Of a DNA stretch of 64,000 bases, positions 40,777 through 49,606 are shown piece after piece. Numbering within the stretch: the stretch's first letter is position 1; every line of letters begins with the position of its first letter. The notes below the pieces were generated by a model. That model did not search any database. It saw only the letters and a list, made by a program, of their open reading frames with translations, and was not told the DNA's origin. The position numbers and the translations under genes are program-made. This DNA comes from UBA5336 sp038522375. Lineage in GTDB: Bacteria > Pseudomonadota > Alphaproteobacteria > Caulobacterales > Hyphomonadaceae. Location of the stretch: assembly GCA_038522375.1 (NCBI GenBank), contig JBCBKE010000001.1, positions 33,011 through 97,010 of the forward strand. The letters run 5' to 3'.

Positions 40777-40973
40777 GGGTGCCTGCTCGATCTGATTTCT
40801 CAATCGAACGAGTAGCCCAAAACGTTGCGATTTGCACTGCGACGGAGTTCACGGATGCGAGATTGGACCGAATGCCGCACGGGGGGCGGTGGGCTGGTCA
40901 CCCTTCGGGCAGCACTAGCGGCCGCAGACCTCGCAGGGTCTCCGGCATGGCGGTCGGGATTGGGGGACGGCGT

Positions 40974-41459
40974 TCAGGCTGGGGGCGGTTGCGGACCGGT
41001 GACCGGCCAGGCGAGGCCGCCTCGACGGGGCGTGCCCTGGCCTTGGCCAAAGACGCTTTTGCGCGGGCGGTCATCGGTGCTGCTGGCGTTCGAAGCGGCG
41101 CGCGCCAACGTCGATCCGCCCGCGTCCGCGACGAGAGGGGATGCGGCGACCTGCGCCCGGTTGCAAAGGCCCATGCCCTTCCAGCGAAGGAAATGGTTGG
41201 GCGGTGCGCCGGGATACCAGTCCACGTCATTTGCGTAGGGCGTATTCCTGTCAGCCAGCGTGTCGGCGCAGCGATAGGCCTTCGCCCAGACCTCGCCCCA
41301 TCGCGTGCAATGCAACGAAAAGCGGAGGCCCGGTTGGCGGGCCATTTCACGCTGCAGCCACCGGCCGACCCGCCACAGGCTCCAGAGAAGGATCGGCCAC
41401 GTCCAGACCGGAAGCTGGGGCGCGAAGTGGCGGTAGCAATGGGCGATCCAGGACGACAT
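40974..41459 (-). CDS. Putative membrane-associated protein, unknown, between sdhA and sdhB
   Basis: A 161-aa frame beginning MSSWIAHCYRHFAPQLPVW. It has one hydrophobic stretch (about residues 16-34, PVWTWPILLWSLWRVGRWLQ) and then SLHCTRWGEVWAKAYRC and DVDWYPGAPPNHFLRWKGMG, which look protein-like. The last third becomes Ser/Arg/Pro-rich. No convincing ribosome-binding site precedes the ATG. G+C content is like the host, unlike the two genes upstream. I do not recognise a family; real but uncharacterised is my best reading. Confidence 0.5.
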   Translation of the reverse strand: MSSWIAHCYRHFAPQLPVWTWPILLWSLWRVGRWLQREMARQPGLRFSLHCTRWGEVWAKAYRCADTLADRNTPYANDVDWYPGAPPNHFLRWKGMGLCNRAQVAASPLVADAGGSTLARAASNASSTDDRPRKSVFGQGQGTPRRGGLAWPVTGPQPPPA

Positions 41460-42073
41460 GGCGCAACCATACCCCGGGGCCCTGGAGGTGGGGATAAAAC
41501 CTCGCGCGAAAGATCTGGGGCAGGCGCGTGGGGAAGGGTCTCTGGCCGGCCGTCTGGCCGGTTTTCGCGGACCGTGTGAGCGCGAATGACGTGATTTCTT
41601 TTCCGGCGGCGGCGGAGCCGTGCATGCCGAGCTGTATCCGTGACCCTGGCAATGGCCGGGGCCTCGTGCAACAGGAGCGCTCAAAAAATTGGGAGGCCCC
41701 GGGTCGAGCCAGGGCATGCGGGGACCGGTGGCGAAGGGACGCAAAAGTCTTCCTCCCGCGCTAGCGGGGGAACACGGGCGTTCAACGGCCGAGGCCGGAG
41801 ATGACGCTAACAGGACGTCTGCTTCCGGCGGCGTTGGGGACGTCAGCCGTAATCTCCTGTACTGCCGGAACCTAGCTTGAAGGCGAACAGACCACGCTCT
41901 GTCTTTGGACAAACACTTGCCGATCGGTCAACACTTTGCAGCTCGTGTCGTGTGAAGTCATTATCGGGCGTGTTCAATGAGTTTGTATTTGCCCTCCGGT
42001 CGACCATGAAAGGCGATTCCTAGTCTATAGACAGCCTACCCGCTTCAACACACCGAACAAAATTTGCTTCTTG
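41460..42073. other. 614-base stretch without a supported gene; left edge of A+T-rich island
   Basis: From 41460 to about 41870 the DNA is G+C-rich, with long frames open on both strands but no protein-like composition. CCCGC-gcta-GCGGG (41755-41768) is a short palindrome of the kind common in alphaproteobacterial spacers. From about 41870 rightwards the base composition drops sharply, marking the border of the A+T-rich pair of genes. I found no integrase, tRNA or direct repeat at this border. Confidence 0.5.
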
Positions 42074-42775
42074 TCACCAACGGAATACAAAATCCCTAAT
42101 GTTTTCTATAGAATTCACAAGTTTGCGCGCCACGCGCTCGGCCCTTTCTGCTGGCTCGCGGATAAATTCATCATGAGCGTACCTTGAATTCCGAACTCTC
42201 TCCGAGGTGACGTTGTATACAGTGACGGAAGTACTGGCTCTATCACCTTCCAAGCGAAGGAATTCCAGATCCTTCCTCATTGAATTCTGCAACTCTCTAA
42301 CCTCGCTTATCCTCAATGAATCGTCCTCCAACAAACGCCTTAACGTTTCAAACGCTGACATCAATCTGGCCTCGAGGATATGAAAAGAGTATTCATCCGC
42401 CTCGATATCTTGGCGCACGGTCCTATTTAATTCAGCCACATCTTCTTGGACACTCTGCATTCGAAAATCGATATAATCCTTGGATGCTCGATTCGCGTTA
42501 TTAATAGAGCGTGTGACTATAAAACTTGAAAATATCGCGACTAGTGCCGCCGGCGCAGCAGCTGCCAAAGTGAGATACACCGCCCCCGACAATGCGCGGC
42601 CTATCGTGTTCCCCATAGAGGGCAGGGGAAGAAAGTTTTTTTGGCTACTAACGACCGCTTTGCTGAGCAGACCAATGTTATTCTGCTCCGCATTCGCTTG
42701 TGCAGTTAAAAGCGCGCCACCCCCTGAAAAAGTGAATGAAGTCAAGCCACGTATTGTATCTCTTCTGGTGATCAT
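42074..42775 (-). CDS. Membrane protein with coiled-coil, unknown, A+T-rich
   Basis: A 233-aa protein. The N-terminus TRRDTIRGLTSFTFSGGGALLTAQANA resembles a twin-arginine signal (TRRDT then a hydrophobic run ending in Ala-x-Ala). A membrane helix follows at about residues 64-87 (AVYLTLAAAAPAALVAIFSSFIV), then about 120 residues of charged heptad-like sequence (VQEDVAELNRTVRQDIEADE, RRLLEDDSLRISEVRELQNS) that should form a coiled coil. No family recognised. It lies six bases after the lipoprotein gene on the same strand, and both are A+T-rich, so they probably arrived together. Confidence 0.7.
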   Translation of the reverse strand: MITRRDTIRGLTSFTFSGGGALLTAQANAEQNNIGLLSKAVVSSQKNFLPLPSMGNTIGRALSGAVYLTLAAAAPAALVAIFSSFIVTRSINNANRASKDYIDFRMQSVQEDVAELNRTVRQDIEADEYSFHILEARLMSAFETLRRLLEDDSLRISEVRELQNSMRKDLEFLRLEGDRASTSVTVYNVTSERVRNSRYAHDEFIREPAERAERVARKLVNSIENIRDFVFRW

Positions 42776-42780
42776 TTCTC

Positions 42781-43533
42781 TTACTTAGACCCCAAACCGA
42801 ACTGACTTTTTCTTGCGCCGACAGTTTTCCAGCCGACGTTTCGGCGGTTGAAAGCGTAAACCGACGTCCTGAGCTCCTCGACTCGACGACAATCCACTCT
42901 CGAGAAATTCGTTTGGTATCGAGCTAAACCTGCTGCAACGGTATTATAGTCGTCCTCGTGCACAACGCCATCTACCCGAAAACCAACTAGCTGGCCACTG
43001 TGAAACAACATATAGGGTCTAGCGCTGCCACGGTAGTCCGAGTTGCAGGGTTGCCGATCTTCCTCTCGAAGCAATGAAGGAACAAAGCGAGAAACCGAAT
43101 AATATTCTACAGTATCAAACTCTAAACCAGAAAGCAATTTCACTGGATTGGATAGATCCCTGTAATTGTTTCGACGTCCAATAGTTTTAAAATTTACCTC
43201 GACAGGAAAGCTGGCAAAAGCTTGCGCCATAGGCATGCCGACGTATAAAATTCCCCTATTAATTTCACCGAGGCTCTTGTTGTCAATCAAGCCGCGATAC
43301 TCAGCCTCTTCTTCCAGGCGTAGAAAACTTTCAATCTTCGCTTGAGTCTCTCCCTCTCGGTATGCTTCTCGGGCTAAGTCCCCATATGCGGACATTAATT
43401 CGATATCAGTAAGTTTTTTAACATCGGAATTTAAACCGGCAGCAGACGGCGAGAGCTCGGTGTTTGCGCATCCGGCGAGGATAAATGCCCAGATCAATCC
43501 ACTTAACGAAATTAGACTTAATCGAACTATCAT
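42781..43533 (-). CDS. Predicted lipoprotein, unknown, A+T-rich
   Basis: A 250-aa lipoprotein. Starting at 43533, GGGGG lies five bases upstream and the product begins VRLSLISLSGLIWAFILAGC, a signal with lipobox ILAGC; the open frame extends 70 codons further up without support. The mature part has a helical region (KLTDIELMSAYGDLAREAYREG) and a domain with GILYVGMPMAQAFASFPVEV, reminiscent of the small SmpA/BamE-like fold sentence (L-x-x-GM-x-x-x-x-V), a weak resemblance only. Line 43141-43200 is 37% G+C against 67% in a line of sdhA. Pairs with the coiled-coil gene. Confidence 0.7.
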   Translation of the reverse strand: MIVRLSLISLSGLIWAFILAGCANTELSPSAAGLNSDVKKLTDIELMSAYGDLAREAYREGETQAKIESFLRLEEEAEYRGLIDNKSLGEINRGILYVGMPMAQAFASFPVEVNFKTIGRRNNYRDLSNPVKLLSGLEFDTVEYYSVSRFVPSLLREEDRQPCNSDYRGSARPYMLFHSGQLVGFRVDGVVHEDDYNTVAAGLARYQTNFSRVDCRRVEELRTSVYAFNRRNVGWKTVGARKSQFGLGSK

Positions 43534-44178
43534 ATGCGCCCCCGCAATAAAATGCGTACTCCTGAGGATCTTGCACCTCTTTAGAGGATAAGCATGTAGC
43601 GCAGCGATTGGCAAGCAAACAGGAATGTACACTCGTTCAATCAGGCTCATGGCGGAGACGGCTTGTCTGAGGGTTCCGGTTTTGGGAGAAAGCGTGCAGC
43701 AGGCAATCACAGCAGCGCTGTGTTCATCGTCAACGAGTGACAAGGGGCGAGCCTGGATAAGCGAGTTACAATACTACGCATACAGTGAATGAGCGTCATC
43801 AAAACTCTTTGCTATTTTACTGGACGCGTGGAAGTGACGATAGAGTATCCGCTTTCGCCGTTTATTGTGATCCAGAATATAGTGATTGTTGGAAGTTCGG
43901 GAAAGCATTGGGACTGGCAAAGCAAGACTACAGACTTTAGCCGCATCGCCCGGCGTCGTCCCGCAACTCCTGACCCAAAGCAGACCAAAATCATGGTGGT
44001 CTGGATTGACGGTCGCTGTGGTGGCGGTTGGCAGGGGTTTCTCGGGACTGCTGTTGCACCCTCAGGCGGGAGCGTGCCCTGCAAGTGGGCGGGCTTTTCC
44101 GCCTGCCGGCCGAAAAACGGCCGCCGCGAGGGGACATCCCGCGACAGCTGATGGCTGTGTCGCTGGCCCGGCTTACGG
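43534..44178. other. 645-base stretch without a supported gene; right edge of A+T-rich island
   Basis: Left part is A+T-rich and should contain the promoter of the lipoprotein gene. A plus-strand frame from 43789 is open for 120 codons but shifts composition midway and shows no domain. From about 43930 the sequence returns to host composition. CGGCCG-AAAAA-CGGCCG (around 44107-44123) is a perfect hairpin just past the sdhA stop on the minus strand; it has no T-run after the stem but could be an RNA 3' structure for sdhCDA. Confidence 0.5.
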
Positions 44179-45966
44179 TCAGTAAACGCGGGCCTTGGGT
44201 TCGATGTAGGCGATCTCGTTCGACATGGTGTAGTCGTGGACCGGGCGATAATCGATGTTCACCTTGCCGGCATCATCGACCCAGGCGAGCGTGTGCTTCA
44301 TCCAGGTCTCGTCATCGCGGTCCGAGAAGTCTTCCCGGGCGTGGGCGCCGCGGCTTTCCTGCCGGTTTGCCGCCGAGTTCACCGTGACGGCAGCCTGGGC
44401 GATGAGGTTGTCGAACTCAAGCGCTTCGACGAGGTCTGTATTCCAGATCAGGCCGCGGTCTTTCACATCGATACCGGGCAGCCGGTCGAAGATGCCGTCG
44501 ATCTTCTCCACGCCTTCGCGCAGGACGTCGCCGGTGCGGAAGACGGCACAGTTGGACTGCATCGCTTTCTGCATGTCGAGGCGGAGGTCGGCGACGGGTT
44601 GGTCGCCGGCGGCGTTCCGCATCTTGTCGAAACGGGTGATGTGCTTGTCGGTCCAGCTCTCATTGACCGTCGGCTGTGAGGCGCCTGCGTCAACGGTGTT
44701 GCCGCAATGGATGCCTGCGGCGCGACCGAAGACCACGAGGTCGATCAGCGAGTTCGAGCCGAGCCGGTTGGCACCGTGGACGGACACGCAGGCCGCTTCG
44801 CCCACGGCCATCAGGCCAGGCACCACATGGTCTGGATCGCCATTCGCCTTGGTCAGCACTTCGCCATTATAGTTGGTGGGAATACCGCCCATATTGTAAT
44901 GGACGGTGGGGAGCACGGGGATCGGTTCTTTCGTGACATCCACGCCCGAGAAGACCCGTGCGGTTTCGGAAATGCCGGGCAGGCGCTCGGCCAGGGTTTC
45001 CGGCGGCAGGTGGTCGAGGTGGAGGTGGATATGGTCGCCTTGTTTACCGACACCGCGGCCTTCGCGGATTTCCACGGTCATGGCGCGGGAGACCACATCG
45101 CGGGAGGCGAGGTCCTTGGCGCTGGGCGCATAACGCTCCATGAAGCGTTCGCCCTCCTTGTTGGTCAGGTAGCCGCCTTCGCCCCGGGCGCCTTCGGTGA
45201 TCAGGCAGCCCGATCCATAGACGCCGGTGGGGTGGAACTGGATGAACTCCATGTCCTGGAGCGGCAGTCCAGCACGGAGTACCATGGCATTGCCGTCACC
45301 GGTGCAGGTGTGGGCCGAGGTGCAGGAGAAGAAGGCCCGGCCATAGCCGCCCGTGGCGAGAACGGTTTTCTGGGCGCGGAAACGGTGCATGGTCCCGTCG
45401 TCGAGTTTCCAGGCGGTGACCCCGCGGCAGGCGCCTTCCTCGTCCATGATCAGATCCATGGCGAAGTATTCGATGAAGAATTCCGTCTGGTTGCGCAGGG
45501 CCTGGCCGTAGAGCGTGTGGAGCATGGCATGGCCGGTGCGGTCGGCCGCAGCGCAGGTGCGCTGGACCGGGCCGTCGCCGAAATTCTTGGTCATGCCGCC
45601 AAAGGCCCGCTGGTAGATCTTGCCTTCCTCGGTGCGCGAGAAGGGCATGCCCCAGTGTTCAAGCTCATAAACGGCAGCCGGCGCATTCTTGCAGAGGTAT
45701 TCGATGGCGTCCTGGTCACCAAGCCAGTCCGATCCCTTGACGGTGTCGTACATGTGCCAGCGCCAATTGTCCTCGGACATGTTGCCGAGCGAGGCAGCGA
45801 TACCGCCCTGTGCAGCGACGGTGTGGGACCGGGTCGGGAATACCTTGCTGATGCAGGCGGTCTTGAGGCCGGCCTGTGCCGCGCCGAGGGCTGCCCGGAG
45901 GCCGGACCCGCCCGCGCCGACGACAACAACATCATAGGTATGATCGACCCAATTATATTCACTCAT
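44179..45966 (-). CDS. sdhA: Succinate dehydrogenase flavoprotein subunit
   Basis: The 595-aa catalytic subunit oxidising succinate to fumarate. FAD-binding VVVGAGGSGLRAALG, the covalent-flavin histidine in RSHTVAAQGGIAA (His48), the substrate site HPTGVYGSGCLITEGARGEGG, and C-terminal RxSRGAHAR-type EESRGAHAREDF (here RQESRGAHARED). AGAGGA lies eight bases before the ATG. It follows sdhC and sdhD and is separated from sdhB by inserted genes. Confidence 0.98.
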   Translation of the reverse strand: MSEYNWVDHTYDVVVVGAGGSGLRAALGAAQAGLKTACISKVFPTRSHTVAAQGGIAASLGNMSEDNWRWHMYDTVKGSDWLGDQDAIEYLCKNAPAAVYELEHWGMPFSRTEEGKIYQRAFGGMTKNFGDGPVQRTCAAADRTGHAMLHTLYGQALRNQTEFFIEYFAMDLIMDEEGACRGVTAWKLDDGTMHRFRAQKTVLATGGYGRAFFSCTSAHTCTGDGNAMVLRAGLPLQDMEFIQFHPTGVYGSGCLITEGARGEGGYLTNKEGERFMERYAPSAKDLASRDVVSRAMTVEIREGRGVGKQGDHIHLHLDHLPPETLAERLPGISETARVFSGVDVTKEPIPVLPTVHYNMGGIPTNYNGEVLTKANGDPDHVVPGLMAVGEAACVSVHGANRLGSNSLIDLVVFGRAAGIHCGNTVDAGASQPTVNESWTDKHITRFDKMRNAAGDQPVADLRLDMQKAMQSNCAVFRTGDVLREGVEKIDGIFDRLPGIDVKDRGLIWNTDLVEALEFDNLIAQAAVTVNSAANRQESRGAHAREDFSDRDDETWMKHTLAWVDDAGKVNIDYRPVHDYTMSNEIAYIEPKARVY

Positions 45967-45999
45967 ATCGCTTTTCCTCTGCCGGGCGAACTGCCCGCC

Positions 46000-46398
46000 T
46001 TAGACGCTGGCCGAAACCCAAATCTGCAACACCGTCAACGCTGTCACCGCAAACAGCCCGATGGCTGCGAAGGTATTCAGGATCAACAGCGCCTGGCGTG
46101 TGCCATGTTTGGAGATGTAATCCTCGATCACCGTCTGCATACCGAGCCGCATATGAAAAAATGCCGCGCCGAAGGTAAGAATCAAAAGGATTGCATTCCA
46201 TGGTTTGGCGACCCAGACGCGGGCACCCTCATAGCCTGCATCGGCCGCGTTCATGACCGAGAACAGGAACCAGGGGATGAGCACGATCAGGGCGATCGCG
46301 CTGACGCGTTGTTTGATGTAGTGGCCAACCCCTTCCTTGGCAGAGCCGAGGCCGCGAGCCTGGGCGGTTGGGGTCTTGAATGCACCGGCCGATGACAT
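46000..46398 (-). CDS. sdhD: Succinate dehydrogenase membrane anchor subunit
   Basis: A 132-aa three-helix subunit anchoring SdhAB and carrying part of the quinone/haem site. It opens SSAGAFKTPTAQARGLGSAK, has KQRVSAIALIVLIPWFLF in helix 1 and the histidine motif AAFFHMRLGMQTVIEDYI in helix 2. AGGAG lies eight bases before the ATG at 46398. Spaced 11 bases after sdhC and 33 before sdhA. Confidence 0.94.
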   Translation of the reverse strand: MSSAGAFKTPTAQARGLGSAKEGVGHYIKQRVSAIALIVLIPWFLFSVMNAADAGYEGARVWVAKPWNAILLILTFGAAFFHMRLGMQTVIEDYISKHGTRQALLILNTFAAIGLFAVTALTVLQIWVSASV

Positions 46399-46409
46399 GG
46401 CGCGCGCTC

Positions 46410-46829
46410 CTATAGAAGTGTGGCAGCGGCCCAGAGCGCGATGGCTCCGACCCCGGCGAAGATGAAATTGAAGACTGACCAGGCGCTGGCGACCTTGGGG
46501 TCGAAACCGATCGCAGGCCCGTCCCACAGGAGGTGGCGGATGCCATTGGCGAAGTGGTAAAGCACCGCTGCGGCCCACAGCACGAGGATGATCTGGCCGA
46601 ACGGCGATGTGATAACCGCTTCGATGGCTGCGTAGAATGCCGGAACATCCTCGCCGGCGGCCGGCGTCAGGCCGAGCGCGACAATCCAGGCCGCGATGAG
46701 GAAGGAGCCGAAATAAAGGGCCGATCCGGTAACCCTGTGGGTGATCGAAGCCACCATGGTGGCGTGGAACTTCCAGATCTGCAGGTGCGGCGACAGGGGC
46801 CGCGGGTCGGTTAAGCCGGGTCCTGACAT
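46410..46829 (-). CDS. sdhC: Succinate dehydrogenase cytochrome b556 subunit
   Basis: A 139-aa haem-binding anchor subunit. RPLSPHLQIWKFHATMVASITHRVTG is the classical N-terminal signature (quoted in part: SPHLQIWKFH, SITHRVTG) and the haem histidine lies in YHFANGIRHLLWD. Three helices. The start at 46829 has AGAGG six bases upstream. First gene of the sdh operon; the divergent DUF885 gene starts about 110 bases away, so both promoters share that gap. Confidence 0.95.
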   Translation of the reverse strand: MSGPGLTDPRPLSPHLQIWKFHATMVASITHRVTGSALYFGSFLIAAWIVALGLTPAAGEDVPAFYAAIEAVITSPFGQIILVLWAAAVLYHFANGIRHLLWDGPAIGFDPKVASAWSVFNFIFAGVGAIALWAAATLL

Positions 46830-46938
46830 GGGCTCGCCTCTCTTGTTTTTGCGCAATCGCTTGTGGCCGGGTATGGAAAAGGCCCCATGGACTGTCAACG
46901 CGCCGTTTCGGCACGGGGGTCAAGAAAAGGTGAAGGGC

Positions 46939-48729
46939 ATGCGCAGTGTTTTGCTGGCGGGATTATTGCTGTTTACGGCTGGCTTCGGTGTGCTCTCGTC
47001 CCAAGGCGTGGCGCAGGTCCCCGGTAATGCGCCAGTGCCGATGGCCGACATCATCGCGCGCTATGAGGCGTTCGCCCTGGCAGGCGACCCTGCACGGGCC
47101 GCCCGGGAGGATGGGCGCGCACCAGACCGATGGGGCACCGTGGTGCCCGAAGCCGTTGAGGGGCGGCGGGCCGAAGCCGAAGCCCTGCTCGCCGATCTGG
47201 CGCGGGCGTCCGATGCCGATCCGGTTGACCGCGGTATCCTCGAGGCGCTGCTGGCGTTCACCATTCTTCGCGCCGAGCATGATATTGGCCGCATCCCGTT
47301 CACCGGCGATTATGGCTTTCACGCCGAGCCCGTTTTCGCCGCCCTGCGCGCCCGCATCCTGACGACGGAGGATGCAGACGCCTGGTTGCGCCGGCTCGCC
47401 GATATCGACCGGTATTTTGCCGAGAACATCGCCAACATGCGACGGGGGGTGGAAACCGGCTGGACCAGCTATGGCGACCCCCTTTCGGTAACCGTCGAAC
47501 AGATCCGGGAACAGGCGCAGGCGCAGGTGGACGAGAGCGATCTCTTCGCACCGATCCGCGAGATGTCGCCGGCGATTCCCGAGGCAGAGCGGGTCCGGAT
47601 TGAAGCCGATGCGCGGATGGCCGTCGCGAAGGCGATAGACACCTACAAGGCTCTGCTGGCGTTCATGGAAGAGGACTACGCGCCCCATGCCCGCAATGAG
47701 CCCGGGCTTGTGAGTGTCCCGAATGGCCGGGCGATCTATGCCGACCTCGTCGCCCACCACACGGCTGGCGCAGGGCTGTCGCCGGAAGAGATCCACACGA
47801 TTGGCGAGCTTGAGGTTGCCCGCATTCGCGCCGAGATGAACGCGATCATTGACGATATCGGCTTCGAGGGCGATTTCGCCGCCTTCCTCGGTTTCCTGCG
47901 CACCGAAGACGCTTTCTACGCCGATACGCCCGAAGACCTTCTTGAAAAGGCCTCGGCGCTGTCAAAGCGGCTGGACTCGCTGTTGCCGAAGTATTTCGGC
48001 CGGTTGCCGCGGTTACCCTATGGCGTGAACCCCGTGCCAGCGTCGATTGCGCCGGGCTATACAACCGGACGCTATGTCCAGGGCGACGCCGATGAACAGC
48101 GGGCTGGCAGCTACCTGGTCAATACCTATCGGCTCGACCAGCGCCCGCTCTATGAACTGCCAGCGCTCTCGGCCCATGAGGCTGTGCCGGGCCACCACCT
48201 CCAGATCGCTCTCGCGCAGGAACTGGAGGGTGTCGCCGATTTCCGCCGGCGGTATTATGCAACCGCGTTCGGGGAGGGGTGGGGACTTTATGCCGAGCGG
48301 CTGGCGGGCGAAGCCGGCTTTTACCGTACGCCCTATGAGCGGTTCGGGGCGCTCAGCTATGAAATGTGGCGGGCTTGCCGGCTGGTCTCTGACACCGGTC
48401 TGCACTGGTATGGGTGGAGCCGGGAGCGGGCCGAGGCCTGTTTCGTGGAGAATACCGCGCTCAGCCCCCATAACATCAAGACTGAGGTGACCCGTTACAT
48501 TGGTTGGCCAGGCCAGGCGACGGCCTACAAGGTTGGTGAGTTGAAGATCCTCCAGCTCCGGGCGGACGCGCGGGAGGCCCTGGGCGAGGCGTTTGATATT
48601 CGCGCGTTCCACGACCACCTGCTCGGCGCGGGGTCGATGCCCCTGTCGCTGCTCGAGACACGGATGGGCGCATGGGTTGATGCACAGAAACTTGCCGCTA
48701 CCCCCGCGGGAAAGGCGCCGGCGCCTTGA
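46939..48729 (+). CDS. DUF885 family zinc-peptidase-like protein, exported
   Basis: A 596-aa protein with a signal peptide (MRSVLLAGLLLFTAGFGVLSSQGVA) and the DUF885 domain over most of its length. A gluzincin-like zinc motif is seen as LSAHEAVPGHHLQIALAQE, with a downstream glutamate region AFGEGWGLYAERLAGE and the C-terminal IGWPGQATAYKVGELKI. Members are presumed peptidases, substrate unknown. The start at 46939 is favoured by AAGG and the signal; a GTG three codons earlier is possible. Its TGA overlaps the next start by four bases (TTGA). Confidence 0.92.
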   Translation: MRSVLLAGLLLFTAGFGVLSSQGVAQVPGNAPVPMADIIARYEAFALAGDPARAAREDGRAPDRWGTVVPEAVEGRRAEAEALLADLARASDADPVDRGILEALLAFTILRAEHDIGRIPFTGDYGFHAEPVFAALRARILTTEDADAWLRRLADIDRYFAENIANMRRGVETGWTSYGDPLSVTVEQIREQAQAQVDESDLFAPIREMSPAIPEAERVRIEADARMAVAKAIDTYKALLAFMEEDYAPHARNEPGLVSVPNGRAIYADLVAHHTAGAGLSPEEIHTIGELEVARIRAEMNAIIDDIGFEGDFAAFLGFLRTEDAFYADTPEDLLEKASALSKRLDSLLPKYFGRLPRLPYGVNPVPASIAPGYTTGRYVQGDADEQRAGSYLVNTYRLDQRPLYELPALSAHEAVPGHHLQIALAQELEGVADFRRRYYATAFGEGWGLYAERLAGEAGFYRTPYERFGALSYEMWRACRLVSDTGLHWYGWSRERAEACFVENTALSPHNIKTEVTRYIGWPGQATAYKVGELKILQLRADAREALGEAFDIRAFHDHLLGAGSMPLSLLETRMGAWVDAQKLAATPAGKAPAP

Positions 48730-49457
48730 AGATCGCCATCGTCGAAACGGGGCTGGTGCCGGAAGCGATCCGGGAGGCGTGGCCGGACTATCCTGCGATG
48801 TTCGAGGCCCTTTTGACCCCGGTCGATCCTGGGTTAACCTTCAGCACGGTGTCGGTCATCAAGGGGGAACGGTTACCGGACCCGGCGGGCCTGGATGGTT
48901 TACTGATCACGGGCTCGAAGGCGGGCGTTTATGAGGATGCGCCCTGGATCCCGCCACTGCTGGATTTCATTCGCTGGGCAGCCGCTGAAGGGACGCCGCA
49001 AGTTGGCGTTTGCTTCGGCCACCAGGCGATAGCCCAGGCCCTTGGCGGGCAGGTGATCAAGTCTCCCAAGGGGTGGGGGATCGGGCGGCATGTCTACACC
49101 GTTGAACACCGGCCAAAGTGGCTGGAGCCGGTCGCCGAGACGGTTGCAGTCTCCGTCAGTCACCAGGACCAGGTCGTGGCGCCCCCGCCCGGCGCCATGC
49201 CGTTGTTTCGGAGTGATTTCACGCCCTATGCCGGCCTTGTGTATGCCCAGGGGCCGGCGATGAGTATCCAGGGCCATCCGGAGTACGATCCGGCATTTTC
49301 AAATGCGCTTTACGGGTCGCGATTGGGGAACCCGTTGACCGAGGATGAGGTCGAAACCGCTGCCGCCTCCTTCGCCCAGCCGCTCGACCAGGCGCTGCTC
49401 GCCCGGTGGATCGCAGGGTTTTTCCGTGCCCATGCCAAGGTGAGTGGTGCCGCGTAG
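48726..49457 (+). CDS. Class I glutamine amidotransferase (GATase1) protein
   Basis: A 243-aa stand-alone GATase1. The catalytic Cys is in VGVCFGHQAIAQALGG and the His in IQGHPEYDP, both in expected order, and LLITGSKAGVYED precedes them. It resembles the GMP-synthase-like glutamine amidotransferases that act on unknown acceptors. It starts with TTG, overlapping the DUF885 stop, so the pair is translationally coupled. Its final codons and TAG stop lie inside the opposite-strand tRNA-Thr gene. Confidence 0.9.
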   Translation: MKIAIVETGLVPEAIREAWPDYPAMFEALLTPVDPGLTFSTVSVIKGERLPDPAGLDGLLITGSKAGVYEDAPWIPPLLDFIRWAAAEGTPQVGVCFGHQAIAQALGGQVIKSPKGWGIGRHVYTVEHRPKWLEPVAETVAVSVSHQDQVVAPPPGAMPLFRSDFTPYAGLVYAQGPAMSIQGHPEYDPAFSNALYGSRLGNPLTEDEVETAAASFAQPLDQALLARWIAGFFRAHAKVSGAA

Positions 49458-49520
49458 GTGACTTGAACACCTGACCCCCGCATTACGAATGCGATGCTCT
49501 ACCAGCTGAGCTAACGCGGC
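49445..49520 (-). tRNA. tRNA-Thr (anticodon CGT)
   Basis: On the minus strand the 76 bases fold as a cloverleaf: acceptor GCCGCGT/ACGCGGC, D stem GCTC/GAGC, anticodon loop TTCGTAA with anticodon CGT (reads ACG), T arm AGGTG-TTCAAGT-CACCT, discriminator A and encoded CCA (49445-49447). It overlaps the last 13 bases of the convergent amidotransferase gene. Confidence 0.97.
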
Positions 49521-49606
49521 AAACCGATCGCGGGATATACCGTCGGCGCTCGGCTTTCGCAAGCGCGCGTGGCGGCTTGGGGGCGACCCGTCTGTGCGAA
49601 GCGGGG

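Noticed and set aside
41755..41768. CCCGC-gcta-GCGGG as a terminator
   Set aside because: Only five pairs and no T-run on either strand; more likely a short spacer palindrome.
43789..44151. 120-codon plus-strand frame at the right island edge
   Set aside because: It crosses the composition break, shows no recognisable domain, and has no convincing start site.
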